NCBI GenBank assembly: GCA_047967505.1
Contig: CM106541.1
Direction: 5' to 3' (one strand)
DNA: 64,000 nucleotides
DNA from: Dipteris shenzhenensis
Taxonomy: Eukaryota; Polypodiophyta; Polypodiopsida; Gleicheniales
The notes under the pieces: model-generated
Databases searched by the model: none
The model's input: the letters and a program-made list of their open reading frames with translations, nothing else
Told to the model about the DNA's origin: nothing
In this document: one piece after another, positions 32,480 to 44,639 of the stretch
Layout: each line of letters starts with the position of its first letter
Numbering within the stretch: the first letter of the stretch is position 1
Made by a program: the position numbers and the translations under genes

Positions 32480-33290
32480 CTCTCGACCCAAAAGTGTCCA
32501 GGTGAAGATGGCTTGACTCTGACCTTCTCCGGAACTTCTAGGAGATCATCTCCACCCCTTTCCGACTAGCATGCCAGGAAATTTTTGACACGGGCTTCCT
32601 CCCGCAGTCCTTGAGCATGGGTTGGATTTGTTTGATCCCGAAAGGGGGAGATAGATCGGACATCCAACAGTGGAGACCAATCACTCTGCTTGATACCGCT
32701 TACAAGATCCTCGCCAAGGTCTTGAGCTTGCAGTTACGGCCACATCTTACGGACATCATCCACGACACACTGACCGTGTTTGTCCAAGAGTGCAGCATCC
32801 TGGACATCATCTTCACTTTTTGGGAGGCAGTGGATTGGTCCAGGGAGGAGTCACAGCCTTTGGCCATCCTTCTCTTGGATTTTAAGAAGGCCTATGCAGG
32901 GTGGAGTGGTCCTTCTTGTAGGACACTATGCAGAGATTGGGTTTCTCAGACAGATGGGTTAGAGGAGTTTCAGCGCTCTTACGCTCGGTCCGCTAGGGCT
33001 GCCCACTTGTTTGTTTCCTCTTCCTTTTCGTGGCAAAAGCCTTGGGCTACTATTTGAGATCACAGGTGGCGGGCCTCACAAGGTTGAGGCTCCCAATGCA
33101 TCAGGAGGAGGAACTACTTGACTTTGAGTTTGTAGATGGCACGGCCTTGTATGTTGAGGGCACCACAATGAGCTTGGAGAGAGTCAGGGGAGCCTTGGCT
33201 ATCTATTGTGAGGCCTCGGGTGCGCGGATCCATTGGACAAAGCCTATAGGTTTCTTCACGGGCTAGGAGGAGACACAGGAGATCCGTGAG
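32480..33290 (+). pseudogene. LINE B reverse transcriptase
   Basis: RT motifs are visible across three frames: SMGWICLIPKGGDRSDIQQW, RPITLLDTAYKILAKVLSLQ, HDTLTVFVQECSILDIIF and LAILLLDFKKAYAGWSG, in which the Asp after KAY is lost by a frameshift. Downstream, LRLPMHQEEELLDFEFVDG lacks the second Asp of the catalytic pair (VDGTALYVEG). It is therefore inactive. Confidence 0.82.
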
Positions 33291-34215
33291 TGGGGGAGTG
33301 ACTTTGGCTTCAGATGGATACCACGGAGCCAAACAGCGAGATACCTCGGTTGCCAGGTTGGTATTGATGTTACAACAGAGCAGCAGATCCGTCTCGGTCA
33401 TAGAGAGTGTTCGGCGCAAGCTTCTCTACTGGAGCTCGACCAAGCTCTCCCTAGCAAGGCGTGCCTTAGTGGCAAACCAGGTCCTTCTCGCCACGGCCTG
33501 GTATATCCACTCTTGATGATGCTTTCACAGAGGATGCATTGGGCAGCTCCGCCGGTTGGTTCAGAACTTCCTTTGGGCAAGCTCGACGGCACGTAGAATA
33601 CTATAGCCCACGTCGCTTGGTAGACGGTGATCATGCCGCAGGCACTGGGAGGCTTGGGTATCATAGATCCAGAGATGCAAAGCAGAGCCCTTCTAGGAAA
33701 GTTGCTTGTTCGCGGCCTCACCCCAGGTGAAGAGCCTTGGAAGCTCCTCTTACATCGAGGGCTTCTCAGGAACACCCCACGCACCGATGGACAGTGGCAG
33801 CCTTCACACAGGTGGATCTTCTCAGAGGCCCCCCTTACAGGGAATGGTTCCCGCTTGATGAGGAGCCTTCACAGGGTTTGGTAGAGACCAGCTCATTCGA
33901 GATGAGTTTGAGCAGACTTCCAAATGTAGAGAGGAGTTTGAGCGTTAACCCCTTATGTGGTACCCAGAGATCCGAGATCGGGAGGGGTGTATGCTCGGAC
34001 AGCGGATGCACATTGGTTGGGCACAGTGGGATAGTGGTCCGGCCGGGTCTTTTGACAAATGGAGCAGATTACCCATGGAGGCAAAGGCAAGGCCTGGTGC
34101 CATAGCGCATCTGCGAGGGGCAGGGCAGCGGATGAGAGGGATTGACCTAGCCATTCCTGAGTCCTAGTGGGAGGGACTTCACGCTTGGAGGGATAACACT
34201 TGGCTGGGGCAGTGT
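33290..34215 (+). pseudogene. LINE B connector and C-terminal region
   Basis: Fragments correspond to RYLGCQVG, RRKLLYWSSTKLSLARRALV, PQALGGLGIIDPEMQSRALLG, LVRGLTPGEEPWKLLL and GQRMHIGWAQWDSGPAGSF. The same blocks occur in copy 3 at 41.6-42.4 kb. The zinc-binding terminus is not recognisable before other LINE sequence takes over near 34.2 kb. Confidence 0.75.
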
Positions 34216-34389
34216 TCTCGGGATGGTGTTTGATGCAATGAGGCAGCACGCACCCCGGCTTCTATTGTGTAGGATCGGGAGGCTTACTCCATCCGCTCAC
34301 GGAGAGGGCCCTAGGATGGATGGGAGTCTTGATGGGATTCACTGGCAGATGATCAGAGTGGTGGGACATTTGGGGAAGGAGTGGTGGAA

Positions 34390-35850
34390 TACCCTGCCAA
34401 ACTCTGCTGGCATCATATGTGGCCTCCACATTAGGATCTACTAAAAGAAGGGAGGCATAAAAATCAGTAGCTATGCGTAAGATGGCATCAACATCTGGCT
34501 GAAACCCTGTCAGAGTCAATAACCTAAGAAACACTTTGTTTACCATGTCTCGGTTCAAGAATTAGAGAAAAAGTATTTATTAACTCTTCCCCCATCTGAA
34601 TCCAAAAGGACTTACATGCATGAAAGGCATACTTTGCTCTCTAATCTTATAAAACCTACTAATGAAAAATGATGTAGCGAGGCCCTCCTGAATCGAAGCA
34701 TCTATAGACCGTTTCTGCTCTTCCCTCTATAGGACTGCTAAATTGCCAATGACCAATCCCTCATCTGAGAATCTCATGTCTCGTGGTACTAGCACTAGTA
34801 TGCTAAAAATACAGAGAAGGTTGCTTCCACATATGAAGGAGATGGCACTCCAACTTGCAAATGCGATATCCCAATGTGCAAAACGTCCTCTGTGAGCGTC
34901 CTGCATCCAATGTATCTGGAATCTTAATATTGGTAGAGCGGCATCTCAAATGAGGCTCAAGAACCATCATAACATCAAGAAGTGATATGAGGCAGAAACC
35001 CTTGGTGCAATGCATACCAAACTACCTCTATCTAAAGCCGAATCATGAACACAAAATTTGTCTCTCTATGCATAGATGGCCATCTGTGATCTGGGGTTCG
35101 ACCCCAAGAACATGAGACAATGAGGCAAAGTGTGAAAGGCATTACCTATCCAAGCATCTCTCCCACTGCACTAAAAAAAGAAGGCATCGTAAGCTGCTCT
35201 CTCGAGTGAGTAAATGCAACCTTCTCATCCTCCCTCTTTGTCACCTCCAATAATCCATGAGTCTGCAATGGGGACCCAAGAGGGAAGTTCTGTTCGGCAA
35301 AGGACACGATGGGCATAAAGATTGAGAAGACCAACAATTTGTCCCCCAATCAAAAGAATGACCCATTGTGCTTTAGAGGATAAAATGATACCATGCCCAA
35401 CCACTAGGGGGAGAAGAATCTAAAACTGAATGCAAATTCCTCTCCCGGTCTCCCAGTGCCCAAATCCGTATACCAAAAGGCATGGTCAAATAGTAGTTTA
35501 CGTAAGTTCACACAATCTCTAGCATCCAGTTTGTGTTCTTGAATAAAAAATAGTTCAATAAGTCTTGCAGTAACAATTGGATGAAGCTGATTATGAAACA
35601 TCTGCCTTCAACGGCAACGAGGCACACCACCAAGGTCTTGTATGTTCGAGCTAATAATCCTCATTGGCATGAGGAATTTGGGTGGAACACCTTACCCGAC
35701 CTAGTGGCGAAACACATTCCTGCGTCCTTGAGTAATGGAGAGGATAAAATTTCACAAGGGAAAGAACTCCTACATCCGTGAAAGAGGATGCTATGTCAAT
35801 AGAAAAGCCAATAACAACGTCATCAAGGCTAGAGGGCAAGAACTTCACCT
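34390..35850 (-). pseudogene. LINE fragment: endonuclease to RT linker (minus)
   Basis: The 5' part of an ORF2 related to family A. It includes an endonuclease N-terminus (QLHPIVTARLIELFFIQEHKLDARD, with the QEHK Glu motif) at 35404-35601, degraded middle frames at 34803-35349, and the linker AILRIATDFYASLLLVDPNV at about 34400-34560, which matches AVMRVASYFFASLFTTDPST of copy 1. The same endonuclease start recurs at 44415 and 62830. Confidence 0.72.
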
Positions 35851-35974
35851 CTCCAAAATTAGCTAGAGGAGAGAAAGATTTCCTTTTAAGGAAAGCACGC
35901 GCGAGAGTATGTAAAATACCCTGTTTACAAATGAGCTAAGGAGACAGGAGCACAATCTTCATTCAATCAATGAA

Positions 35975-36229
35975 GTGGAATGGGACTACTCAGGTGGAGG
36001 TCAGGACCTGGAGAAGTATCTGATTGAATTTTGTCACTATCCTTGCCTAAGAATGAGGCATCATTTAGTGTCTCAGTGGAGACCAATCACCTTACTGGGC
36101 ACTTTGTATAAGATCTTGGCGAAAGCCATCAGCCTGCGATTGCAGCCCATCTTGCTAGATCTTATACATGACACACAGACATGCTTTGTCCATGGCAGAA
36201 GCATTTTTGACAACATATTCGTGGGTTAG
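35975..36229 (+). pseudogene. Short LINE A-type RT fragment
   Basis: RT fingers are present: HLVSQWRPITLLGTLYKILA, KAISLRLQPILLDLIHDTQT and CFVHGRSIFDNIFV. The fragment ends abruptly at 36229. It is opposite in strand to its neighbours, so it is a separate insertion or an internal inversion between the ORF1 and ORF2 pieces around it. Confidence 0.8.
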
Positions 36230-36239
36230 GTTCAACATT

Positions 36240-36912
36240 ATGCACTACCAAATCCGGGGTATCAATAGCCCCGACCAAAGTTGAGTCAAGGTGAAGAGAA
36301 GGAGCCTTCTGATCTGGAGGAGGAGACGGAGCTAGAGCGCCAACTCTAACCAGAGTCAAATGGGGGCAGTAGGTGCGAGACACATAGGTGGTGCTAGACG
36401 TATAGGGGGCACAGTCAATGTTGAACATGCAGGAGGTACCAAAGGAGCGCTATGAGGAGGGCCCTCACTAGAAGACTTCTTGAGCCCTTTCTTCTTTTGG
36501 CAGTCTTCGCGAAATGCCCAAAGGTCCTGCAAATTTTGCACTGGTCCTGTCAACCTACAATCTTGACTCTCTGTTGGAAAAGAGAGCCATTTGGACACTA
36601 GAGCATCATATGTTGATCTAAAATGTTAGGGCCAGATACAATAACCATATCTCTAGGAACCCCATCAGGTCTGATCAGAGGATCTTTGGCCAGCCTGAAC
36701 ATAGCTCCAATCGTGGCTAGGAGTTGGTGATAAACCCGTGGAAGATTGAGAAATCTAATAAAGAGTGATGTGACTTGTCTATCCTCCTCTATAGGGCCGA
36801 AACCCAACAAGGGTATTAGGAACATCTTCTTGGAACCAAGCGCTAAGGGACTAGCCATGATCATTCCCAAGTGGGTTGCTTTGTGTGCTCTTGTCATCTC
36901 CTTCTTATGCAA
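36240..36912 (-). pseudogene. LINE ORF1 remnant (minus)
   Basis: The frame at 36598-36912 reads MASPLALGSKKMFLIPLLGF then EEDRQVTSLFIRFLNLPRVY and PDGVPRDMVIVSG, the DUF4283-like core of plant LINE ORF1. The next frame has a degraded knuckle-like CRLTGPVQNLQDLW segment. Together with 34390-35850 this is the 5' half of one LINE. Confidence 0.65.
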
Positions 36913-37512
36913 GATGTAATATTCAATGTAAGATGCTGCTCCATTTCTGCAGGGAAGTTCTTACAATTATTTGATGTGAATTTATACAATGCCACCTTAA
37001 ATTTCATATAATGAAAATTGAACAGAAGAAGCGTCATGAAATTTGAGAAACATATGGTCTCGTCAATTCGTATATCAGTTTGTTGTGTTTGCATGTCTGC
37101 CCCATTAATGTGGCCATAACCTTGAGGTTAGTCTTCTTGCAGCAGCTATCCAATCATGCGGATTCGATCTACATTCAAGCATCATGCCATACTTTACTAG
37201 TTTCAGGACATCTTTAACAAATGGAAATATTTCATGTGAAACACCATGAAGAACATTAAAAACATGAAAAACATTAAAAACAGTTTCTGTTCAATGGGTT
37301 AGCATTTCTAATTGCAAACATTGCACAATTCCAATGAAACCCCATTTTTACGAATAATGTAGGCCTCGGAAGTCCGTTGAGTGAACCAACATTTGCACTA
37401 TTTTTGCGATGCCGTTTCTTTTGACTATTAAGTCATGTTTTTTCCCTGACCATTTGAGTTGACATAATGTCTAATTACTTGTTGACACATCAGCATTGTT
37501 TTTGTTTTGTAG
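36913..37512 (+). other. NRPE1: Distal end of the first large NRPE1 intron
   Basis: AT-rich intron sequence free of recognisable transposon, with an internal repeat near 37240-37280 (aaaaacattaaaaac). It leads into the acceptor at 37512. Confidence 0.6.
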
Positions 37513-37627
37513 ATATAAGGCGGGCGATAGACTCACTCCAGACGATGAGAGACAGATATTGGAGAACTTGCTTGTACATCATCCGGACAAAGATTCAAAG
37601 TTTGGTTGTGGAGTGGACTACATTATG
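37513..37627 (+). CDS. NRPE1: NRPE1 exon encoding first half of the DeCL domain
   Basis: A 115-nt exon between TTTTGTTTTGTAG and a GTACGA donor. With the two carried-over bases of the repeat exon it reads Gly, then YKAGDRLTPDDERQILENLL and VHHPDKDSKFGCGVDYIM. This is the conserved start of the DeCL (DUF3223) domain, with the DD..R.IL..LL..HP..D.K.G.GVDYI pattern found in DCL proteins and in the C-termini of NRPD1 and NRPE1. It ends in phase 0, as the final exon requires. The exon is too short to stand out as an ORF; the long frame that overlaps it (37467-37667) is a shadow in another register. Confidence 0.88.
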
Positions 37628-38289
37628 GTACGATCAAACATGCTTAAACCCTTCAAAATTTAGCTGAGACAGGATGAATGGACTATGCATGTATTCATAG
37701 ACTTTTAAATTTTCTTCTTCTTTCGCACCAAGATGATTTTGAAATTTTCCCTATACTGTTTCGTCTGCCATCATGTTGTTACAGTTGTACCTTATACATC
37801 ATATCATTTGACACGGCCTCTGACACTTGTCTTTTACTAGTTTACATTACGACAGATCAAACGGATCATTTCATTGCCATCATGGGCCCAAGAATCAATG
37901 TGTTTTACACAGATTATATCATTAGACACAGCCTCTGACACCTGCAAAAATATCACTGCACTCAGACTTGAGACCTGTGTCCTTTAGCACAGGTCACATT
38001 ATGGCATGCCTAGCTCCCACTTCTGCAAATATTATAGCAAGTAGCAAGTCAAAGTCACTGTCGAGCACCAACATCGGCATCAATAGGGAGGAAGGAAAAG
38101 AAACTAAATAGTGAACTGCCCAACGATGTCTATGCTCTACGGAGTTCAGTTTGGAGTGTCATAGTGAGCAGATACATGCACATGCTGAAGGCCACACATT
38201 GGTACGTGCTAAAATGCATTACCATATATTTGTAGGGCACCCAACATCCCGAATTTTCTTATGCCAGGGAGGGTGAAACTAGCAATTCC

Positions 38290-39045
38290 CTTCTAGATGA
38301 TCCTTGCATGTCTGCAGTCCCGTAAACAATGTTGAATAGACTCTTCAATTTGAAGGTAATGAAAATATAAGTAGAGTCTACCCCAAACATGGACCTCCAC
38401 TAGCACATTGTAATCCCTCCATACATAGAAAGCAAAAAAAAAAAGAGTGATTTTTTCTATTCTTGAGGGATTTCCTGAGTCTCTTGCAAAAGGATTTCTG
38501 CAAGTCAGCAAAAATGTGAAGATTCTCCCAATGAGTAACTCTGGTTGGCTTCCAGCCTCTAAGGCTGAGCTGAAACTTCCTGTATTGCTGACCATGTAAA
38601 GAAAGAAGAGGAGGCTCTTCTCTTAGTGCTCTGCATCAATCCATTCCCGCTCCCTGGGATCCCACTGGAAATACTTTATGGGGACACCTCCATACAGCCA
38701 AATCCTTTATGCATCCAAGGGAATACGATCTAGGTTAGGGTCTAGATACCATCTTGAAGCCGAAAAAGACTATTGCACATGACCTACCAACCTAAGAGGC
38801 TGAAATACATGATATTCAAAAGGATATCATCCATACACCTGGACAACTTGTCCCCAAACTGAACATGAGAGACCAAGGCATCCTCATCTATACCTCATAG
38901 TCCTATAATCTAAACTAGGATCCCTGATCTCGTAAAGGCCCCAAGCCAAGTACATCAAAATTGAGGCCCGTCATCTACATGAACCCAAGCCAAGGGTATG
39001 GCTGCATCTATTGCTGAATTATCCATGCACTTCCTCTTAGGTGAC
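38290..39045 (-). pseudogene. LINE family A, copy 3 (zinc-binding region, diverged)
   Basis: The frame at 38293-38595 reads ITLFFFAFYVWRDY and EESIQHCLRDCRHARII, matching IQHCLWDCRQARIIWKG of the other A copies. Upstream pieces match the ASPYMQW-to-GGRLS region in broken frames. It is much more diverged than copies 2 and 4, and its 3' end is missing. Confidence 0.72.
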
Positions 39046-39070
39046 TTACTAATTGGATTTTAGGATCATC

Positions 39071-40365
39071 TTTTTTTTTTTTTCGCCAAAAGTAGTGCTA
39101 GTTATATTGCTTGAAAACGAGAGTACAAGGAGACCTCAAGGCCAGCGGGCTGTAATCACAAAACGGATACAGCCCGTGGTGGTAAAATATAAAAAATTAC
39201 AAGCCTCAAGGCATAATCATCTGAGTGTGGACAAACAGCCACGATGGGGGCGAGTAATGCCACTTAAGACTCTGAGCAGAGTGCTGGAAGAAAAGCTCTT
39301 GATGGTCCCAGTCGCGCAAGAAGCGCCGTCTCTTCTCCTTCCCTGCCCGGGAGTCCCCCTGAATCTAATCCCACTGACCCTTGAGCATGTGAATGATCGT
39401 GCTCCAGATGTCTGCTAGGGATTGGGTAGCAGAAGAAGCCTGATCTCCTAGGGTTTGCGTGCATCTGGAAGTTTAGATATGCCAGCCTACAATACTCCCT
39501 ATGATCTCCCAAACTGGGTGCCGAGTCATCGCTCCTGCATCTGTCTCTGTCAGATGCGAGGGGAAGCTTTCCATGTATGCCCAGGTGGCCTGCGCGATGA
39601 AGAAAACTGGATCCTGCCGAGAGAACTCGTAAGCCAAGTAGTGTCCCACCTCGGTGCTGCACCAGCAAACGGCTCCCCAAGTGACGGGTCCTAGCTCGGG
39701 TGCAGCCCTCGCTAAGATCCCCATGACTCCCTTCCACACTGTCTGAGCATGCGAACAGGGGAGGTAAGGAATGAGAGGCTGAGTCCAGGACTAGTCCAGG
39801 ACTAGGATGACTGGGGCATGGTCAAAGAGGGTCGTCCTTGGAACCACCCCTGACTCTCCACCTCTACCTATCACCTAATCACTGACATAGAAACGGTCCA
39901 ACCACTCCAAAAGTCTGCCTCTCTCCCTCCTGTAACCCCAAGAGAAGTCCAAGCTCCCTGTCCATCTGCAAAAGGAAGGCTCTCTCCAACTGTCCTGACC
40001 TCCCACAGCGAACAAGAAAGAGTGCTCCGCTTGAGCTATACCGAGGAACTCTAGGCCCCGTCCTTGCTAATCCTCTAGAACCTCAAGGTTATTGAAATCC
40101 CCTCCTACAATCCAAGAATCCATCTCTGGCAATAAGTCTGTCAGAAAGCTCCAGAAAGCAGCTCTCCGTCTAAGGTCGGTCGGGGCATAGATATTGAGGA
40201 TGCCGATGCGGGATCCCTCAATATTCAAGCCCACCCAAAGCGCTCGTCGTCCTGGAATCAAGGTGCCAAAACCACACACATGCTGAACTAGAGAAGCGTC
40301 GATGGAGGTACAGACACCTCCGCTCCTCTCGTGCTTGCCAATCGAAGGTTCCCAATAGGTGTGGG
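39071..40365 (-). mobile_element. LINE family B, copy 2 (3' end plus endonuclease; middle deleted)
   Basis: The poly-T at 39071-39083 marks the 3' end on the minus strand. Frames at 39264-39739 give the tryptophan-rich C-terminus (RHPVWEIIGSIVGWHI). At 40067-40417 there is endonuclease: ALWVGLNIEGSRIGILNIYA, PTDLRRRAAFWSFL and MDSWIVGGDFNNLEV. RT is absent between them. Copy 3 begins head-to-head at about 40366, within the same endonuclease motif. Confidence 0.78.
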
Positions 40366-42990
40366 ACTCCTGGATTGTTCGAGGGGACTTCAACAACTTG
40401 GAGTTTGGGGAAGACAAGCTGGGCGGTGCCTCCTTCTCTCAGTAGAGCATAGCACCTGGGAGTAGTTCATTTTCATGATTAGTGGCAGGGACTTGTGGCG
40501 AGAGCCAAATTTCAGCATGATACCTTGCAGCCTCCTCTTCTCTTTTGGAGAGAGGAGACACGATGGACTGCTTGAGAGACTAGACCGTGTTTACGTCGAG
40601 GACTGGGTACTACACAGAGTCGCTCTACTGAGATTTTGGTAGGTACCACGATGTCAGACCACTCTCCCATAGTACTTCACTTACATCAGCCTCGTCGAGG
40701 TCTCCCCCAGAAGGGGGTCCGCATTCTAGAGGACCTCCTACAGGACGAGGAGATCCAATAGGTCATGGCAGGGATTTGGGAGGAGTCAGAGATGACACCG
40801 GGCGAGGATTGTGCTTCTTGGGTGGCCGCCACTGCGATCCAAAGGAGCAAATAGGAGTTACAGGCTCACGCCCTTAGGTGGACGCCTCAGGAGCATGAGC
40901 GGGCTTTGAGGAGAGACCTTGCCCTCATAGAGCGGCTCAGGGAGCAGGATCCAGGTTCTGGCTTAGTGACAGGTTCAAGAGTGCTTGCCTTGAGCTTCAT
41001 CACACGGAGATTCGGAGATCAATCTAGGGAGAAGTCACAGCCGCTGGTTGTCCTTCTCTTAGGGTTTCAGAAAGCTTACGACAAGGTGGAGTGGTCCTTC
41101 CTAGATGGTACTATGTGGAGATTGGGTTTCTCAGACAAATGGGTTAGAGGAGTCTCGGCGCTTTATGCAAGGAGCTCTAGCCAAATGCTTATCAGAGGAC
41201 ACACGGGCGAGGCCTTTCGTCTCTGTCGCTCGGTTCGCCATGGCTGCTCACTCGCTCCCTTCCTCTTTATGTTCGTGGCGGAGGCTTTGGTCTACTACTT
41301 GATATCACATGTGGTGAGCCTCACGGGGTTGAGGCTCCCAATCAGACAGCAGGAGGAACTGCTTGACTCCGAGTATGTAGATGACATGACCTTGTATGTT
41401 GAGGGCACCACAGCAAGTTTGGAGAGAGTCAGAGGAGCCCTGGCTATCTACTACGAGGCCTCGGGTGCACGGATCAATTGGACAAAGTCTATAGGTTTCT
41501 TCATGGGCTATGAGGAGACACAGGAGATTCATGAGTGGCGGAGTGACTTTGGCTTTAGATGGATACCGCGTGGCCAGACAGTGAGATACCTCGGTTGCCA
41601 GGTTGGTATTGACATTATAGTAAAGCAACAGATCGCCCCAGTCCTTGAGAGTGTTCGGTGCAAGCTTCTCTACTGGAGCTCGGCCAAGCTCTTCCTAGCA
41701 AGGTGCGCCTTAGTGGCAAACCAGGTCCTTCTTGCCACGGTCTTGTATATCGCCTCCTATTGGTGCTTTCAAAGAGGATGCATTGGGCAGCTTCGATGGT
41801 TGGTTCGGATATTCCTTTGGGCAGGATCGGACGGCACGCGGAATACTACAGCCCGTGTTGCTTGGCAAACGGTGATCATGTCGCAGGCACTGGGAGGCTT
41901 AGGTATCATAGATCCGAAGATGCAGAGAAGAGCCCTTCTAGGAAAGTTGGTTGTTCGCAGCCTCACCCTAGGTGCAGAGCCTTGGAAGCTCCTCTTACAG
42001 CGAGGGCTTCTCAGGAACACCCCACACACCAGTGGACAGTGGCAGCCTTCACACAGGTGGATCTTCTCAAAGGCCTCCCTTACAGGGAAGGGTTCCCCCT
42101 TGATGAGGAGCCTTCACAGGGTCTGGCAGAGACTAGCAGGGGGTCTCATTCGTGCTCCTTCCAAATGCAGAGAGTAGTTTGAGTGTCAGTCCCTTATGTG
42201 CCACCCAAAGATCCGAGATCGGGAGGGACGTATGCTCGGATAGCGGACGCACATTGGTTGGGCACAGTGGGACAGTGGTCTGGCTGGGTCTTTTGGCAGA
42301 TGGAGCAGATTACCCATGGAGGAAGAGGCGAGGCTTGGCACCATAGCGCATCTACAAGGGACAGGGCAACGGATGAGAGAGATTGACCTAAACATCCCTG
42401 AGTCCTAGTGGGAGGGACTTTGCGTTTGGAGGGACAGCATTTGGTTGGGGTAGTTTTCTCGGATTCGTGTCCCTTTTAAGATGATGATGCAGCGAGGCAG
42501 CACGCACCCCGCGTTTAGAGGGACAGCATTTGGTTGGGGTAGTTCTCTCGAACTGGTAGACCCTGAGATGGATGGGAGTCTTGATGGGATTCACTGGCAG
42601 ATGATCAGAGTGGTGGGACGTTTGGGGAAGGAGTGGCACATTGACCCTCCCAGTATCTTAGAGCAGGATGCCCCCAGATGCGCCCTTGGCTGTGGGAGGG
42701 TAGACTTTTGAGGGAGGTCCAATGGTTTGTGGGAGAGTGGTTATGTCCCTCCAGGGGCAGCCTTGCAGAGCAAATGGACGAGATGCCCTTCTTTTCCTAC
42801 AGCACACGGATTGGCAGAGGCTTCAGATGGACTCTTCGAGGTGGGACCCCTCGAGGGAGCGGCATTGGGTGACCCCTGCGTCTAACCAAGGCCACTGTGA
42901 CCCACGTCGGGCGGGCTCCGACTCTAAACAAGGAGGGGATGTCCCTAAGTGTGATCTGTGAGTCAACCCTCTGTCTGAGCTATCAGGTCA
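40366..42990 (+). mobile_element. LINE family B, copy 3 (plus strand)
   Basis: It starts inside the endonuclease at the phrase DSWIVRGDFNNLE and runs through a 423-codon RT frame to the C-terminal FFSYSTRIG region at about 42800. Compared with copy 1 it has a large deletion just before RT motif A (around 41020). Stops occur in the endonuclease part. Confidence 0.85.
40906..42177 (+). pseudogene. LINE B copy 3 reverse transcriptase, long open frame
   Basis: The longest B-family RT frame in the window. It has motif A as LLLGFQKAYDKVEWSFLDG, where the leading Asp of the usual LLDF is Gly. It also has RHGCSLAPFLFMFVAEALVY and an intact catalytic box SEYVDDMTLYVEG. Connector motifs follow: RYLGCQVGID, CKLLYWSSAKLFLA, LVRIFLWAGSDGTRNTTARV, QALGGLGIIDPKMQRR and LTLGAEPWKLLL. 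The N-terminal fingers are deleted, so it would not be active despite the open frame. Confidence 0.88.
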
Positions 42991-43072
42991 CAGGCTCCGA
43001 GTCACGGTCGTGTCGGGGTCTAGCCTCGAGGGAGTCTATGTGATCTGGTTGAAAGAACTGCGTCATAGAGCT

Positions 43073-43440
43073 CTAAGAGGTATCAATCGAGGGAGAAGGC
43101 TGCTTCTGTCTCTGTGCTCGGAGTATCCTATCTTGGTGTCTGAGCATCTCATTAATGAACAGCCAAGCATCGCTGGTTTGGGTAAGAGAGGACATGGGCC
43201 AACATCCCATAACTATCTCTGAAGAGGCAGTAGAAACGCCCTCGGATCTCATAGTAAACAGGACACCTGAAGAAGTGCTCCTCTGTCTCAACCTCCTACA
43301 TATCACACAGTGTGCATATGCGCCTCTCCCTAGGTAACCGCTCTGCTTGGCCGCTATCGATACGAAGTCTGTGTGAAGAGACCCGGAACTGCCCAAGGGA
43401 GATCCTCAGCGAGTGGGGTAGGTGAATCTGGGTGTACTGG
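43073..43440 (-). pseudogene. LINE zinc-binding C-terminal fragment (minus)
   Basis: The frame at 43073-43396 reads SGYLGRGAYAHCVICRRLRQRSTSS; the C-x2-C pair with spacing to later residues resembles the zinc-binding terminus of a LINE ORF2. It is distinct from family A. The boundaries are approximate. Confidence 0.5.
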
Positions 43441-43679
43441 TGGATCAATGAAACCCTTCATTGTGAGCAAAAAAGGCATATAGATGCTTGGATTTAGGAG
43501 CGCCTTGTTGCATCAAAAAATCGACATCATATTTTGCTAAATCAAAAAGAGAGTGTCTTTGATGACTAGCAATAGTATGATTATAATCACTAACACCCAA
43601 GATAGCTATTGCCACATGTGAAGGAGATGATACTCCACCTTGCAAATGCGAAAGCTAAATCTGCAAAACATCCTCTGTG

Positions 43680-44420
43680 AGGCCCTCCTCTAGATACTAG
43701 GCATCTGAGGTCTTGATATTGGTAGAGTGGGCCTTGCTTGAGGATCAAAAATCAGCGGAACCACCGGAAAGTGATTTGAGGTAGAAATCCTTGGTACATT
43801 GCATAATGAGCCACCTTTTGTCTAATCACAATCACCAACATAAAATCTGTCAATCCGTGCATGGAAGGGCATCTGCAGCAAATGAGGCAAAGTTTGAAGG
43901 CATCATTTGTCCATCGAATCTCTGCTATTGAACTGGAATAGGAAGGCATCCCAAACTACTCTCTGCAATGAGTGAATGCCACCTTCCTTCCTTTTATTTG
44001 AAGGCAATTCCTCCATGTTGAAGTGTCCTTCCAAAAAAGGACGTGATCCCCTCTATTGTTAGGGGCATATAGGTTGAGGATGCTAATCTTACATCCCCGA
44101 ATAAACAAAATTATCCTCTGTGCTTTAGAGGGTGTAATGATATTGTGTCCAACCACAAGGGAGAAAAAGGAATCTGAACTAGAATGCATGTTCTTCCTCT
44201 ATTGCTTAAAGCAGTAGACCAAAAAGTATGAACGCAAAGTAGTTTATCTGACTCTAAGCAATTTCTAGCATCCAATTTGTGTTTCTAAATAAAAAGAATG
44301 TCAATGGATCCCCTAGTAACACCTAGATGAAGCTGATTACGGATCAGCTGCCTATGGTAGCGATGAGGCACACCACCAAGGCCTGTATGTTCGAGCTAAC
44401 AATCCTCATCGGTGGGAGGA
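43680..44420 (-). pseudogene. LINE endonuclease remnant (minus)
   Basis: From 44415 the minus strand reads SNIQGLGGVPHRYHRQLIRN, then KHKLDARNCLESDKLL, and in the frame ending at 43956 ILFIRGCKISILNLYAPNN and HVLFWKDTSTWRN. These are the N-terminal and central motifs of the AP-like endonuclease. The same region occurs at 35.4-35.7 kb and 62.56-62.83 kb. Confidence 0.75.
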
Positions 44421-44639
44421 AGTAGGGTGGAACACCTTACCCAATCTAGTGGCACAAACAACTTACGACTGAAATTGGAATATCACTAACATCTATCGAT
44501 GCAGAGTTCGAGGCGAGACAAGTTCCCTCCTAATTTGCATGTGGAGGAGGATCAGAAACTCTTAACTATCACCCCAAGGCGCCTGATATTGAATGAGCAG
44601 ATGCTGCAGTAGTTAGGGGACGCACAGCTAGTATTGAAC

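Larger units (their letters stand above)
30827..34215 (+). mobile_element. LINE family B, copy 1 (ORF2 nearly complete, decayed)
   Basis: Sequence covering the end of ORF1 (30827-31066) and almost all of ORF2: endonuclease, RT and connector. It is broken by at least eight stops or frameshifts. It is the reference in this window for the internally deleted copies at 39.1-42.9 kb. It runs sense to NRPE1, within the first large intron. Confidence 0.85.
14776..37512 (+). other. NRPE1: NRPE1 intron, 22.7 kb
   Basis: It begins GTAAGA at 14776 and ends TTTTGTTTTGTAG at 37512. CTAAT at about 37470 is a plausible branch point. The intron is filled with LINE, LTR-element and satellite sequence in both orientations. 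The intron call rests on phase agreement (2 to 2) and on the DeCL coding sequence continuing across it. Confidence 0.8.

Noticed and set aside
37467-37667. 66-codon ORF overlapping the DeCL exon
   Set aside because: It is in a different register from the conserved DeCL reading and spans both splice sites.
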